64,000 nt of DNA from Hexactinellida sp. DTS-2022 (GCA_028753945.1 JAPNXP010000011.1:4278001-4342000), one strand, 5' to 3'. Counted from the stretch's first letter, positions 41,704 through 54,858 are shown. The notes: generated by a model from the sequence alone, not told the origin. A program made the numbers and translations.

Positions 41704-43864
41704 TATAACTATCAGGGGCGACGAGCGCCGTACCACTTTTTAGTAAATACTAATAAGTAAATATTACCAGCTTTGCTATACCACCTCTATCTGTTCGAAA
41801 TTAACAATTCCTGATAATTTAGTGATTTTCATACCAATACACTGTACAATAGCGGACAGGTTGTAAGTGTAAATTATTCGCTTTTCGAAAGGCCGCCCCT
41901 GACTATGATGATATATAAAATGAAAATTAAATTAATTGGAATTGAATGTGAAATCCATACAATGGTGGTTTTCCTATTTATCTTCTGAAAATAGCTAATT
42001 ATTAACCATGAATGTTTATAGCCTAAATGCAATAATCCATGGTTCTTATTTCTCACTTTTATCCTAGGAATTACATCGTAAGTAGAGCTTACACTACGAA
42101 CCCATGGTATTCTATGTAGTAACTGAAGTGATGTCTAGCACCATGGATATTATAATAATAATAATTATAATTAGTGCAGGGTGATAAAGTACAGACGGTA
42201 ATGTATTCTACCTAATAAAAGGCCTGTTTCATTAATATTGACACGCATGATATAATGACCCGCTTAACATATTATACATACATACACCATGGATATGATA
42301 TTACCATGATATATTGACACGCATGATAGGAACATTGCATTATGCAAAATGTACAGGTATACAAAATCCGTTTGGAGTGTCACATGAGCAACTGGGCAGA
42401 TTTCTTTCATCAGTCCAGTGGTGGTCAATAGTATAAGAATATTTTAACTAAGGCAGTAAATCAATTACTTTTTTTTAATCCATGGCTTTTAAGAAGAGAT
42501 CAATTATTTAATTGTTTTTATCACTTCAAAAAAATAAACGTATATAAGAATTGATTTGTTAGGAATTATTGTTGTTAATACAATAACAATTGTCTTTCTT
42601 TAGATAACAACTATGAGCTCTACAGGATATCAGTCTAATTACAGATTTATGAAATACACCATGGATTATATCTAAACTGAGAACACAAAATATACTACAG
42701 TTCATGTCTAATGTGTGAGTAATTATGAATAATTAACTAATATCTAATTAACCATTCATATAACAAGTATTCTATGTAAATACACAAACATTGTTAGAAC
42801 AAGCATATCTTAATACATACCTCAACCAGGGTTGTTTGATTTAATCAAGTGATCTAAATTAAAAATCTTATTTAAATAAAAACAATCGGATTTTTATTTA
42901 TTTTTTTAATCATGATTTTTATCAACCCTGACCTCAACACAGTATAACTCGGTTAGTTAGTTTGTCACCAATTTACAACAAAATAAGAGAACAACTTATA
43001 CAGAACTCCGTTTTTTATAATCTAATTTAAGGCATGAAAAGGTCAGTTTTTAATAGATTAGAAAAATTTACTTTTAGAAAGTAAGACTGGCTATTTAATA
43101 TAAAAACTGAGCTCTATATAAATTACCAAAAGTATAATACCATTTCTTACGAAAGAATGCGCATTATCTAATTTCATTATTAGCAGATTATATTATTGTA
43201 TAATTTAACGAGAAAATCCCTTTTAAGCAAGACTTGAATATTATCCATGGTTATACTACACAGAAAACTTTTATATTTAATTATCCTTGCTTATCGCAAT
43301 TAGGTGAATTAACACAATTAATCTAATTAAGTTGAGTTGACTTTATAATATGCACTTTTAATCAGTCAGTTTTGTCAATGGAATTTTATAATTGAAAGTG
43401 TCCCTGTAAATTTTGTAACATTTCTGTTGTTGTTGTTGTTGTTTTGTTGTAGAAAATATGCAAACATTAATCTACACAAAATACCACAATTACCAAGGAG
43501 AAGATCTTTGATTTTCGACACAATTATTTGCTAATTCTTAAAGTAATCATTACTAATTCAATTTTCTTATGCAGTTTCGTAATATTTAACTAGAATTAGC
43601 ATTTTAATTAATAATAACCACATTAAAATATATAACATGTTGATTTCAATGCACAATTAATACTACGTATGTAATATTATATAAATTATTGCTTACGGTA
43701 CAGTAGTAGTTGATGCGTAATACTTGTCTGTTTGTGTTAACAAAATAATTTGTATAGTATTAACGGATGTGGGAATGTCCGACATTTGAAATTTTGCAAC
43801 GATTTTGACGTGTCATAGCTGTAAATTTAATCATTCTAACTTTGTTAAATAAGCAGAGTAAATA

Positions 43865-44048
43865 CAGTAGATTCTAGTTATTAGGAACACGGATAAGGCG
43901 AAATATTGGTTAAGGAATACAAGTTTAAATTACCCTAGCCTATACAAACGCATGCAAAATGTATCGGGTTAATACGAATTCCGAATTATACGAACAAATT
44001 TCGACGGTCCCCTGGTGTTCTTATTAATGAAATGAGAGTCTACTACTG
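43865..44048. mobile_element. pogo-like MITE, CAGTAGA-TACGAAC family
   Basis: TA-flanked, ends CAGTAGATTCTAGTTATTAG and GAGAGTCTACTACTG. Internal GGTTAATACGAATTCCG and ACGGTCCCCTGGTGTTC are family hallmarks. Confidence 0.7.
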
Positions 44049-44060
44049 TATTAGTTAATA

Positions 44061-44216
44061 CAGTAGAACTTCGTTAGTAGAAACACGGTTAATACGAACA
44101 CTTTTCAGTCCCTTTCAAAGCCTTTTCAATACAAATGATATTAGTTAATACGAATTCCGGATAAGGCGAACGCATTTGAACGGTCCCCTAGTGTTCATAC
44201 TAACGAGGTTCTACTG
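44061..44216. mobile_element. pogo-like MITE, CAGTAGA-TACGAAC family
   Basis: TA-flanked, ends CAGTAGAACTTCGTTAGTAG and CATACTAACGAGGTTCTACTG. It carries GTTAATACGAATTCCGGATA inside. Only 12 bp from the previous element. Confidence 0.8.
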
Positions 44217-45083
44217 AAATTTAAACATTCTTAACTTGTTAGTTAATAACTGAGTTTCAATAATTCCATAAATGTAGTATAGTAGAACGTTTGTTAAAGA
44301 CACAAGTGAATAGAATTAATTGAAGCACAGCTGTTATTCTTATCAAACAGGAATAATTAAACTCAGGAATTTACACGAACTATTCTAATTGGATTTGTAT
44401 TACATTATTCGATTGTTAATTAGATACAATATACTCGCTTGAGTGGGGAAATGTTAATCTGGAAATACTATAAACGGAATTTCAGATAATCAAGAGATAT
44501 ACTTTTTCTTAATTGGATAACTAGTGATGACATAATTGTAGTGGTTCCTTTTGTTACCAGTGTCTTATACAGACGCAGACATTTGTGAATACGCTCCTAA
44601 TCCCGATCTGATCAAATTTAATACGCCTAAATCACAAATTGATGTTACGGTATAAAAGAGAGGATTCCAAATTTTCGCGCTCCTAAATTCAAATTTTCCA
44701 AAAATCATGCTCCAAAAGGAGCGTCTCGCGCTCCTGGATAATTCCTTGTTTGTCACACAAGTCACTTTGAAAGATTGTGAATTACTGTATTCTGGACATT
44801 GTCACATATATTTACTAATAGATGAATTTATTTCCTAAATTCATAATAAAACTTCTTTTAACTTCTACAATACGTAAATTTATGTGCACGAAAAATCACC
44901 TAGTTATACACTTATGATTGAAATATTTCTGTAAAGATATTTCGACCCATTTATTTATTGCTGAATATTCTCGCAATTAAGCCGAGTTTACTGTATTTGA
45001 CAAATTCTCCCATAATTGAAAATAATATTTCAGCTCTTGTTATAACTGACTATAATTTTACATTTAATAACTTATTCAAAGTA

Positions 45084-45235
45084 CAGTCAGGTCTGCTTAT
45101 TATGAACAAGCCCTATGGTCTAAATTTAACACTTACATAGGGTTTGTATTAAGTGAGTTCGCTTATTATGAAGTCCACTCTATTATGAACACAATTTTTG
45201 GTCCCTTGAATGTTCATATAAAAATAACCTGACTG
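45084..45235. mobile_element. MITE, CAGTCAGGTCTGCTT family, copy 2
   Basis: CAGTCAGGTCTGCTTATTATG and AACCTGACTG ends with TA on both sides. Relative of 39,164-39,385. Confidence 0.8.
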
Positions 45236-45642
45236 TATACTATACTCTCGTTACTATATTCACAAGGGACATTATATTATAGCTATTATGTATTCTACGG
45301 TTATTCCGCCTAATTGGATTCCAAAAGCAATAGTGGGATTGGTTAACTGTTGTGGTTAAAACTAGAGCTTTAGTCGGTCAACAAAAAAAGATCGCGATCC
45401 AATTTATAACATTTTGCTTATTTACTCAATTATCATGGAAATAATATTATTACGAAAAATTGAATTAATCAATTAATATTCCAAATTACAAGTATTTCAG
45501 TGCAACCGCTAATAACACGTTTTAACGTTTTAACCTGTCATTAACATGTTTTGCCAATTACGAATTGACTGTAGCCTAAGCACCTTACTGATCCAACACA
45601 ATCTTATTTCCCTATTTTCTATATTTGATATTACAATATGTA

Positions 45643-45782
45643 TAGTAAACTCTCGCTATAACGAAGTGCTTGGACCTGTAAATTCCTTCGTTATATCCGG
45701 ATATTCGTTATATGCGGATAATAATTAATGCATTTAGTGCTCTGGGGGAAAATATCCATTTCGTTCTAACGGGAGTTCACTG
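45643..45782. mobile_element. MITE, CAGTGAACTC-TTATAACGAA family
   Basis: Left end changed to TAGTAAACTCTCGCTATAAC, right end AACGGGAGTTCACTG. The shared middle GGATAATAATTAATGCATTT identifies the family. Confidence 0.75.
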
Positions 45783-45873
45783 TAATTAATTTGATTTTAC
45801 AAAATTTATTATAAAAGCCAAGAGACCTGTCATTAATAAATTTACAAAAATATTTCATTCAACAATAATAAAG

Positions 45874-46920
45874 TTATATATTACCAAGCACTTCAAACCT
45901 TTTCTCAATCTTTTCAAAAATTCCTGATTTATATTCCACAGAATTCCCTCCCGATTTGCTCTTTATTTTCTCTCCTTTTAACTCTCTTACGCAGGATCGG
46001 AATTTAGTTGTGAGATTTAATTTATCTGTTTCAGTTAAGTAACGCGGAAAATAACTCGCGACTTTTATTTCGCATTCAGTTGCGGTTTTTCTCCAATCTT
46101 CGATTTCTTTCCCAGAGAGAGTATCGATTGAAGCTATCGCGAATTCTAACTCAGTTACGTTTTCGTTTAAAGCCCTCAAAGGAGATGCATTGACTCTCTT
46201 CTTTACTTCGTTAACGAGTTCTATCAACCAAAGTTTCATTGTAACATCCAATTCCGGATATGCGTTTACTCGGCGTACCGCCTCTCGACATAGGAATTCA
46301 CAATTGAAGATATAATTGCCATGGTAACCATTTGATTGCTTTATAATTTGCGTTAATTCTTGAGTTGGAATTTCTAGTTGGTTGAACGCCCAACGACTGG
46401 CTTTCTCTTGAAAACAAGCGATTATTTCCTGTTCACAGCTGATGCTGATTATAACATTAAACTGTATGACGGTTTCTATAATAGTGTTGACAATAGTGGA
46501 CATTCCTAGGATAGCTAGTTTGAATAATCTCTTTTCATTTTCTAAGAATGAGAAAATGAGTGCTGCTATCTCGAAATGGAAAGAAGTGCATTCGTTTAAT
46601 CGCGTTACACTGACTGGTTCGTAGAGACCAAGTTTTAAGCGCAGTTTGTCGCGTTTCCTACTGGTTGCATTTTGGAAATCCTTTTCAACTCTTTTGAATC
46701 CTTCAAATAAAAATATCTGTTTTTCTGTGTTCATTTTGCTTATAAACTCGCATTTTGTTAGTTTATTGGCGACTGAGAGAGATTCCTGTAGTTTTGTGTA
46801 TAAATCAGTTTGCTGGACAGATAGCACATCAATGGATTTAAATCCGTTGTATGATATTTGAAGCAAATCTAGTATTTTCCCAGAAATAAACTTTAAATGA
46901 TACATTTCGATGCTTTCCAT
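45874..46920 (-). CDS. Unrecognised 348-aa ORF
   Basis: An uninterrupted frame of 348 codons starting MESIEMYHLKF, predicted largely alpha-helical with heptad-like Leu/Ile spacing. One more hydrophobic helix (LAILGMSTIVNTIIETVIQF, about 133-152) could be a buried or membrane helix. Lys-rich C-terminus. It contains several Cys but no motif I recognise. Its codon use and GC are higher than the surrounding AT-rich DNA, which supports real coding. No neighbour offers a clue. It could be a whole single-exon gene or the large exon of one. Confidence 0.65.
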   Translation of the reverse strand: MESIEMYHLKFISGKILDLLQISYNGFKSIDVLSVQQTDLYTKLQESLSVANKLTKCEFISKMNTEKQIFLFEGFKRVEKDFQNATSRKRDKLRLKLGLYEPVSVTRLNECTSFHFEIAALIFSFLENEKRLFKLAILGMSTIVNTIIETVIQFNVIISISCEQEIIACFQEKASRWAFNQLEIPTQELTQIIKQSNGYHGNYIFNCEFLCREAVRRVNAYPELDVTMKLWLIELVNEVKKRVNASPLRALNENVTELEFAIASIDTLSGKEIEDWRKTATECEIKVASYFPRYLTETDKLNLTTKFRSCVRELKGEKIKSKSGGNSVEYKSGIFEKIEKRFEVLGNI

Positions 46921-48239
46921 TGTTTAATGAGTAAATATATGTATTTCTGCCACCATTAACCAGTGTATTGTGCCTATAATACTTAGTAATGATATTTGGA
47001 TTTACTTCATTATTAGTATTACACTTAGAAATATCATTTTTCAATGAATTTCATTTTAGTGGTATCGAGTACAATGGTGTTCATGAATAAAACCATTTTT
47101 GCATGTGATTGATCTATATTATGATATAATGTGATTATACAGGTTTTAATCTATTTATTATGGCTTTGTAGCTAGAATACTTTGGGTACAAATTGAGATC
47201 ATTATTATAGAAAGTTTTCAATGAATTTTCTAAATCTTTGAACCCACTTGACTTTAAAATCTCCATTTTTGGGATCAATAGTTATGGGTTGTACTATGTT
47301 CAGTTCGAATAATAACTATTATATTATATAACAGCAAATTACTTGAAATGTCAGATATTTGTTAGCTAACCAAATATCTTATGTAATTGATCATTATACC
47401 TTTAATGGCATTTACGTATACAATTATTATTAGCAAACTTAGTTGAGCTATTTCTTTTTATTCAAATCCATTGTATTTTTCTCAGAATTTTAATTAATAG
47501 TAAATATTTATACTTTATCAACCTATGTATAACAAAAAATCCTTTTTGTATTAAAAACAGGTCAAAAAGCGTGACATAGGGAGGGGTGTATAATTCCTGG
47601 GATTTTGCGTTACGTAATGTTTGAACGCCCTTTATAGAAACTACCGAAGTAACATAGTATATTATTTAACCATTGATAAGGCCACACTCCAAAATATTGT
47701 TTGTATGTGGTAGATATCGAAATACTTACCATGTTTATTTAGAAACGGTAAATGGTTCGTAGAGTTGTGATTTTTATTCAACTCGACACTATTGAGAGTA
47801 TACTAGGAACTATTTACTCAGACAACTTATCCATAGTACTTGTAAGCAATTCAAACCTTTCTAATGAACTGACATGAGTTTTACTCGATACGATTTCTAT
47901 AATAATCAAAACTATAAGTTTCTTATCTTATTTAATTTGTAAACTAATTTTTAAATATATTTCTGTGCATTTTAATATTCGCTTGTTTAGTCGCTATACA
48001 ATTTATGCTGTAATTAACTTTTTTGATAATAGAACATACGAGTATTTATTTTAAAGGCAGGCAAGATAAGTGAGATTGTTTTGCGGTCTTATTTTAGCAA
48101 ACCAGGGTCTAATTCTGAAACATGTCAATCCTAATTGCGCTCTAGAATTCGGATCATTCTAAGAAATATTTGAGAACTAGAGTTCAAGCAGAGTATTAAA
48201 CAGCCATTTGTAAATACGCTCCTAATCCTGTGTATAATA

Positions 48240-48346
48240 CAGGGGTTTATCTAGGTGCCTGGCCAGCACTTTTAAGTGCCAATCAGGAATCGGTTGAGGG
48301 ATGTCTGGCAGATTTTCTGGCCCAGAAATTGCAGGATAAACCCCTG
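48240..48346. mobile_element. Short TIR element, CAGGGGTTTATC ends
   Basis: 107 bp with perfect 12-bp inverted ends CAGGGGTTTATC/GATAAACCCCTG. CAG/CTG ends suggest hAT, but no 8-bp duplication is visible, so it may be old or part of a larger element. Confidence 0.5.
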
Positions 48347-48939
48347 TTTGGGTTCCGTACAAATTTCACCTACTTCAAATAAAGCCGCATCATTGAATTT
48401 AACCTATCATGTATTATGGCTAACACTTTTAGGGTGCCGTAAAATTTTACCTCCATAATTAAGTGTCGGCCAAGAAAATCCTATATAACCATGATGTCTA
48501 TACAGTGTACGTAATTTCTACATTCAAAACTTAGTAGATATTAGTTAACCTGATGATTACAATTCTATTTGGAAAGTAAACTTAGTACTGAAAGGGAAAT
48601 TCATCCAATCCTGCTAATTTTAGTATTTAGTTTAATACCTACTTTACCACAAGATTACTATGAGTCTGTCAGAAATATATTAACTTACATAAACTACTAT
48701 TTTCGAAATTGCGCTCTAACTATCATGATTCGATCATATAATTAGTCATAACCACATTGGGAATGAGATGAGATTAACATATTTTAATTAATCTATTTTC
48801 AACAAATAATTCTTACGAGCTCATCAATTTAATACTAATCACTTACTTTATATATTTGTGGTTATATTTCGAGTTGACCGCATACTAATTATCAAATAGT
48901 TAATTTATATAATCTGTAATATTAAGTTTTCTTTAATAC

Positions 48940-49030
48940 AGTAGACTCTCGTTAATTAATACGAACACCAGGGGACCGTCGAAATTTGTTCCTATTACCC
49001 GATAATTCGTATTAATCGGAGTTACTTGCA
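48940..49030. mobile_element. Half MITE, CAGTAGA-TACGAAC family
   Basis: Begins CAGTAGACTCTCGTTAATTA with ACGAACACCAGGGGACCGTC and runs to ATTCGTATTAATCGGAGT. The right inverted end is missing. A similar truncated form lies at 60,641-60,775. Confidence 0.6.
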
Positions 49031-49034
49031 TGTA

Positions 49035-49207
49035 CAGTTAACTCTCGTTATAACGAAGTGCTTGGGACCTGTAAATTCCTTCGTTATTTCGGATATTCAT
49101 TATAAGCGGATAATAATTAATGCATTTAGTGCTCTGGGGGAAATCTCCATTTCGTTATAAAGTGGGTATTTCATTATATCCGACTTGGTTTTAACGGGAG
49201 TTCACTG
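49035..49207. mobile_element. MITE, CAGTGAACTC-TTATAACGAA family
   Basis: CAGTTAACTCTCGTTATAACG to TTTTAACGGGAGTTCACTG, TA-flanked, with the family middle GGATAATAATTAATGCATTT. Confidence 0.8.
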
Positions 49208-49813
49208 TATTTGTATAAGCAAACAATAATTTTAATTAATTTATTCGAATTTTAAAGCTTTGGAGAATTTAATTTTGCCCAATTCACACAAAATGCAATA
49301 ATAGGATAGTATATATGCTAAATTATGTAAATGTAAGCACTATTTCTGTATACATGATTTTCTATTGTGTTTCCCACCTAATAATTAGTGAGGTTATTCG
49401 CTAACGGCGAACTGTATAAAAGCCAATATTTCCTCATTGAATTACGTATTTTTGCATTTCAATTGATCTATTCAAGAATGTACTTTGTGGTTTTTAGGTT
49501 TAGAGTCACAGTTTATTTTAATTCACTACAGTTTTTGTACTTTTTATCAGAGGTACGTATTTACCAGATTGTTTTAAATCTTTACAACGTGACTAGAGTT
49601 ACTACGTAATGTTCATGTTTGTATTAAGAGACAAAATATCGGACAAAAAGTGTCATGTAAATACGAACTAACAGCCATATATATCGAACTGTGATAACTG
49701 TTAAATTAGCTTGCTATTGCAATAATCAAACTTACTGTCTGAAAGATAATTAATTAATAAACTATTTCCCAATTTAACAGTCTCCCTTATAGAATAAATA
49801 TAATACACATATA

Positions 49814-49985
49814 CAGTGAACTCCCGTTATACCGAAGTCGGATATAACGAAATAACCGCTTATAACGAAATGGAGATTTCCCCCAGAGCACTAAATGCAT
49901 TGATTATTATCCGCTTATTACGAATATCCGAAATAAAGAAGGAATTTACAGGTCCCAAGCACTTCTCTATAACGAGAGTTGACGG
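49814..49985. mobile_element. MITE, CAGTGAACTC-TTATAACGAA family
   Basis: CAGTGAACTCCCGTTATACCG to ATAACGAGAGTTGACGG, inserted in the opposite orientation to 49,035-49,207. Shares the middle AAATGCATT.ATTATTATCCG. Confidence 0.8.
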
Positions 49986-50751
49986 TATAACTTTTGCAAT
50001 ATTTTGGGCTTTTTGATTACAAATCCTTAATTAACAATGTTACATGCGACTGTTGCATCAGTATGTTGAGCTTAATGAGACTGGTTATAAATCCATATTC
50101 AGGGAAACGATTCTATTAATTAATTATTTTAAAAGTATCGGAATAAGGACTTATTTCTCTACTCCCAATTATGTTCTTATAACCTTCTTTAACCTCTGAA
50201 TCTGAACCTTTTATACATTTATATACTTTGTCACTTTGACATTTATTAATAAATTCTTATAAAATGAACAAACAATGTTAACTTATTCGGTTTAGCTAAT
50301 CAAGTTGAATGACGTCATAGGGTCAAATACTTTAAGCAACATTATGACTTGACTATTAATTGATTTGATTAACAGTAAGGTGTATGCCTTATAAATGGAG
50401 TGTTTAAATATTAAACTTACTTACCACATTAGTAACTAATGTAGTGTTTGCATTTGATAAAAATGTAACTCGGTTATAATGTATTATTAATAATACAAAA
50501 GAAATTTACTTGAGTTTATTGTACGTATATGAAATAATAAATAATGTTTGAGAATTATTATTGTACTAGTATTTTGGATATTTCTAACTTCTTATTAAAT
50601 TTGATAATAAAACAGTGAACAAATTTATTAATATGTCACCTGTTGAGAATTTTCCATTTGTGTCGACTGGTTATTTAATATTAAATTATTACTTTCTGAT
50701 ATAATAAAGTAATTCTAATTATTTTATGCAACGATTACTTATTTAGATATA

Positions 50752-50898
50752 CAGTGGTGTTCGCGTAATAGCAAGTCACATTTTGTACAATTTTTGCTTG
50801 CTAATAGGCGACTTTAGAGGAACAGAATTAACCTTAATGCTCGCTTGGGGACTGAAAATAACTTGCTATTATAGCAATTGTTATTAAGCGAACACCAT
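50752..50898. mobile_element. MITE, CAGTGGTGTTCGC-TAATAGCAA family
   Basis: CAGTGGTGTTCGCGTAATAGC at the left and GTTATTAAGCGAACACCATT at the right. Subterminal GCTTGCTAATAGGCGA. Degraded relatives near 60,068 and at 62,893. Confidence 0.75.
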
Positions 50899-51845
50899 TT
50901 ATGTTATAAACATACGTTAGCATTTGTTGACAGTTAATACAAATTTTGGACTTAATTAATATAAAATTAGATTAGGTCCCATTATTATGTTATTAAGATT
51001 TGTTTTAACACTTCTGGCTGGATCATCTAATTTGTTGTTATTATGGTTTCAATAAGTGATAATATTTTCTTAAATTGATCTGAAATTCCACGCCCATTTA
51101 TTCAATTATAAAATCAGGATTCTCATTAGATAAGCCAGCATGTGAGGGTAGATAAGAATAGTATAGTAACAAAATCGTATTTGTATAAGTTTTCTCTTAA
51201 AAATGTATTTAACTCGGACTATATTAAATACTCTGAGCCAAGTGAAATATTTGATATTGTAAGAATGCATTTTTAGCTATTGTATGAACCTAAATAAGTG
51301 CAATTTAATATTTGATAATAGAATATTGATCTTTTTAATGAAATTATTGATTAAAAAATGTACTGTTGGTTTGTATTCTATACAATTAGAGCATCACTTG
51401 CTCGTGATATAATGCCAAACGATAAATTAAATTTCTTACATAACTAAAATTATATAGAAATTTCTGGAAATATCTTTATGTAGACAAGAGTGTTTTGAAT
51501 GAGCGTATTTATTAAAAATAAATCTAGAAATATATACAGTCTTTAACGGCTGTTAATCCTTTACATCAAAATTGGTAGTTAACTAACAACAATTTTTTCA
51601 ATTAAGAATGTTTATTAGCTAAGAAAAATAGCAACAATTATTTATACAGTATCTTAAACAGCTAAATATGTTTAGAAAAACTAAAATATCATTAAAAAAG
51701 CAATTGTTTTCTCAAAAGAATCCTTACTGGCGATAAAAAGCTGAGCTGACAGGATGGCTGTGGCTGCTAACGACCAAAAGCTGCTGTTAACATAATTTAT
51801 AACGGCTGAATATAATTTGAATCTTAATTGAGCATCCATTAAATA

Positions 51846-52027
51846 CTGTAGACTCTCGTTAGTACGAACACGGTTAATACGAATTTCCGGATAAGACGAA
51901 CAAACAGTTCCACAAAATCAGGTCTCTACAATGGCTATTCAATGGGTATTACTCCGGTTAATACGAACTCCGGATAAAGCGAACAAATTCTACTGTACGT
52001 TGGTGTTCGTATTAACGAGGTTTACTG
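51846..52027. mobile_element. pogo-like MITE, CAGTAGA-TACGAAC family, full length
   Basis: TA-flanked, ends CTGTAGACTCTCGTTAGTAC and CGTATTAACGAGGTTTACTG. This is the full-length reference for the half copies at the starts of vWA copies B and C: it includes the internal CTACAATGGCTATTCAATGG that supplies the ATG there. Confidence 0.8.
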
Positions 52028-52504
52028 TAATAAGTTATCACTAAATGCAATCAACAGTTTGTATTGGACATTCTAATTCTTGGTGTCTGAATTTTGTATA
52101 ATAATTTATATATTTTGTAATTTTTTTAATCTGAGTAAATTCGGAACGATCTAGTAGTTTTATATTTGAGTGTCAGTAAAAAGTCAATAAAAAAGTAGAT
52201 TTGGAAAAAAAATTAAACTTGAGTATTTTGGAATTTTCCCCTTACCTCTTAGATAAATCGATATGCAAAACTTAATGAAAGAATTGAGAGATCCCAAAGC
52301 ATATTGGTGAGAAAGAACTAGGTTGCCTCAAGGGTGGAATAGATTCACAAATGACATTATATAATAAATTTTCTGTCCAAGATCAATAGAACCTAACGAT
52401 TGAATATCCAGAGTGGGGCATGGTAATACTACCTAATATACCTTTGTGTTCCTAGTCCTAAATTCTAAAATTATTAAAGGAATTGTAATACAGTAGTCTA
52501 CGTA

Positions 52505-52660
52505 TAGTAGAACCTCGTTAATATGAACACCAGGGGATCGTCAAAATGTATTGGCTTTATCCGGAATTCGTATTTACCAATTTCATTTGTATTGGAAAGG
52601 CTTTGAGGGGACTGAAATAGTGTTCATATTAACTGTTTTCGTACTAACGAGGTTTTCTGA
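52505..52660. mobile_element. pogo-like MITE, CAGTAGA-TACGAAC family
   Basis: TAGTAGAACCTCGTTAATATG to TACTAACGAGGTTTTCTGA. Contains GTATTGGAAAGGCTTTGAGG as in 44,061-44,216 (reverse). Confidence 0.7.
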
Positions 52661-52916
52661 ACTTAGTTAATGTCATTTACCTTTCCATATATTCTGGATT
52701 ATTAATTAATATTCGAATAAATCTCCGAATTATAATATCGCTATCTATTTAATTTGGATTTATCTCTAAAATCAGATAAGATTTTCTTAACATCAGTGAT
52801 CCCAAATGTTATTTACAATAAAATAAATAAAACAAAATAAACTGAACTGAAGTCAACACTAGCTTAAATAAGGAATTAAGAATTATATAATTATACTTTT
52901 CAATGTAAATACAATG

Positions 52917-53072
52917 CAGTAGACTCCCGTTATAATGAACTCGGATATCACAAAATACCGCTTATAACAAAATTATGTATATTCCCCAGAAGGGATAAGT
53001 AATTGATTTACTCCGCTTATAACGAAGTAAATGAAAGGGTCCCTTGGACTTCCTTATTAGTGGAGTTCACTG
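52917..53072. mobile_element. MITE, CAGTGAACTC-TTATAACGAA family, variant
   Basis: CAGTAGACTCCCGTTATAATG to TTATTAGTGGAGTTCACTG. The middle CCGCTTATAAC and GGGTCCCTTGGACTTC mark a separate subfamily, also seen as the outer element at 54,529. Confidence 0.75.
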
Positions 53073-53146
53073 CACAATAAATGTATTTTATGTTGAAGTT
53101 CGATTTTCCTTACTCGATTTCTACTGTTCCAAATAATAAGTATATA

Positions 53147-53304
53147 CAGTGAACTCTCGTTATAACGAAGTGCTTGGGACCTGTAGATTCCTTAGTTATA
53201 TCCGGATATTCGTTATAAGGGGATAATAATTAATAATGCATTTAGTGCTCTGGGGTAAATCTCCATTTCGTTATTTCCCACTTCGTTATAACGGGAGTTC
53301 ACTG
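53147..53304. mobile_element. MITE, CAGTGAACTC-TTATAACGAA family
   Basis: CAGTGAACTCTCGTTATAACG to TATAACGGGAGTTCACTG, TA-flanked. Close to 49,035-49,207 and 45,643-45,782 in sequence. Confidence 0.8.
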
Positions 53305-53686
53305 TATATTATTTAACCCAATGGTGTCAACAATATAACTTGTCTACTATCAAAGGAAATTATTTATTGTTGTTAGCGTTGTTTGCAAAGAAAATAAATA
53401 CAAACAACTCATTTCTTTTACTTCAAAGTTGAACTTTGTCAATAATCATTAATAATTCTGCTTATTTACAATTAACCAATTTCAACATAATATTTAGTAA
53501 TTGTATATTTTTCCAGAAAATATTTACTATAAACTCCCACTATAACATTTGCTGGTTACTTTGCATTAATTTATTTATAAGATTAACCAACACTTAGTCT
53601 ATATAACTATTTTTATAAAACTGAATGCAAATTATTAATAATAATTATGGAAGTTATCTCAAGAACATAAAAATATATTTCAAATG

Positions 53687-53816
53687 CAGTAAAACCACAC
53701 TATTTCAGTCCCATTCAAATCCTTTTCAATACAAATGTTATTGTTTAATTTTAATTCCGGATAAGACGAACGCATTTTTACGATCCTCTGGTGTTCGTAC
53801 TAACGAGGTTATACTG
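53687..53816. mobile_element. pogo-like MITE, CAGTAGA-TACGAAC family, shortened
   Basis: Left end CAGTAAAACCACACTATTTC is shortened. The right end GTACTAACGAGGTTATACTG and middle CCGGATAAGACGAACGCATT are typical. Confidence 0.65.
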
Positions 53817-54528
53817 TATACTCAATTACAATGTGTTCACAAATCGGAAATTATTTGTCAAAAGTACAAGACTGTTCGGAATGCGAGGGTCTATTGAGAA
53901 ATATTTTGATAACTCGGAAATTTTTAATCACTAACTTTATAATTGACCAATAGTTATTTAATTTCACAAAATTTGAACTTTTGAGTAATGTTAGACTTTG
54001 CATATGTGAACTACCAACTAACAGAAATATTATATATTAATATGACTAATCATACTTAATATTTGTTATTCCTTGATAAAACTTATAATAAATTAGTTAT
54101 CTATTCTGATTTTGGAGATACGTTGATTACAGAACAATCATAGCAATAATTATTGCACAATATTATTACTCAGTATATGTAATTATTCTTTGTAGGGAAT
54201 TTAAAGCTATAGTTTGTTATGCATAAAATCTACAGTAACTGAGGTTGTATTTATTCAAATTGTAGAAAGTTATATGAACTTTAATTTACAGACAAAGATA
54301 AATTTTTGAAAATGAATTCGTATGAATTTGTTGCCATTTCTAATGAAATGCAGTCAAAATTGAATTCGTATTTCTATGTATTTTGTACAAATACAATATA
54401 CAATTTACAATAAGTTCTTTGGATCCAAGATCGACAAATGTAAAAAACAAACTTAAACTAATTTCGACGGACTCTGCTGTTCATAATATCGAAAGTTTAT
54501 AAATATTTATAATACAAACACCAATATT

Positions 54529-54858
54529 AGAGTGAACTCCCGTTTTAACGAAATCCAAGGGACCCCTTTCACTTACTTAGATATAAGCGGAGTAAAATCA
54601 ATTATTTAGAATATACATTATAAGTTATCCCCCTTAGTACGAACACCAGGGGACCGTCAAAAGTGTTCGCCTTATCCGCAATTCCTATTAACGAATATCA
54701 TTTTTATTGAAACGGCTTTGAAAGGGACTGAAATAGTTCTCATATTAAGCGGATTTTCCTATTAACCGTGTTCGTACTGACGAAAATCTACTGTGTATAA
54801 CTTCGATATAAGCGGATATTTAATTATATCCGAATATGTTATAACGGGAGTCACTGTA
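54529..54858. mobile_element. Nested MITEs: one family inserted in another
   Basis: The outer element begins AGTGAACTCCCGTTTTAACG (about 54,531) and ends ATAACGGGAGTCACTG (about 54,856). Between about 54,634 and 54,795 an inner CAGTAGA-TACGAAC element (GTACGAACACCAGGGGACCG ... GTACTGACGAAAATCTACTG) interrupts it. Confidence 0.7.

Larger units (their letters stand above)
41704..45873. other. AT-rich gene-free region with MITEs
   Basis: No gene recognised. It contains a (TTG) microsatellite at about 43,425-43,450 and the MITEs listed separately. The phrase TTTGT(G/A)AATACGCTCCTAATCC near 44,583 recurs near 48,207, perhaps a further degraded repeat. Confidence 0.55.

Noticed and set aside
41874-42056. 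60-codon minus-strand frame in AT-rich DNA
   Set aside because: Random-length frame, no family and no composition shift.
49814-49985. 66-codon frame from 49,816
   Set aside because: It lies entirely within a MITE and reads its inverted repeats.
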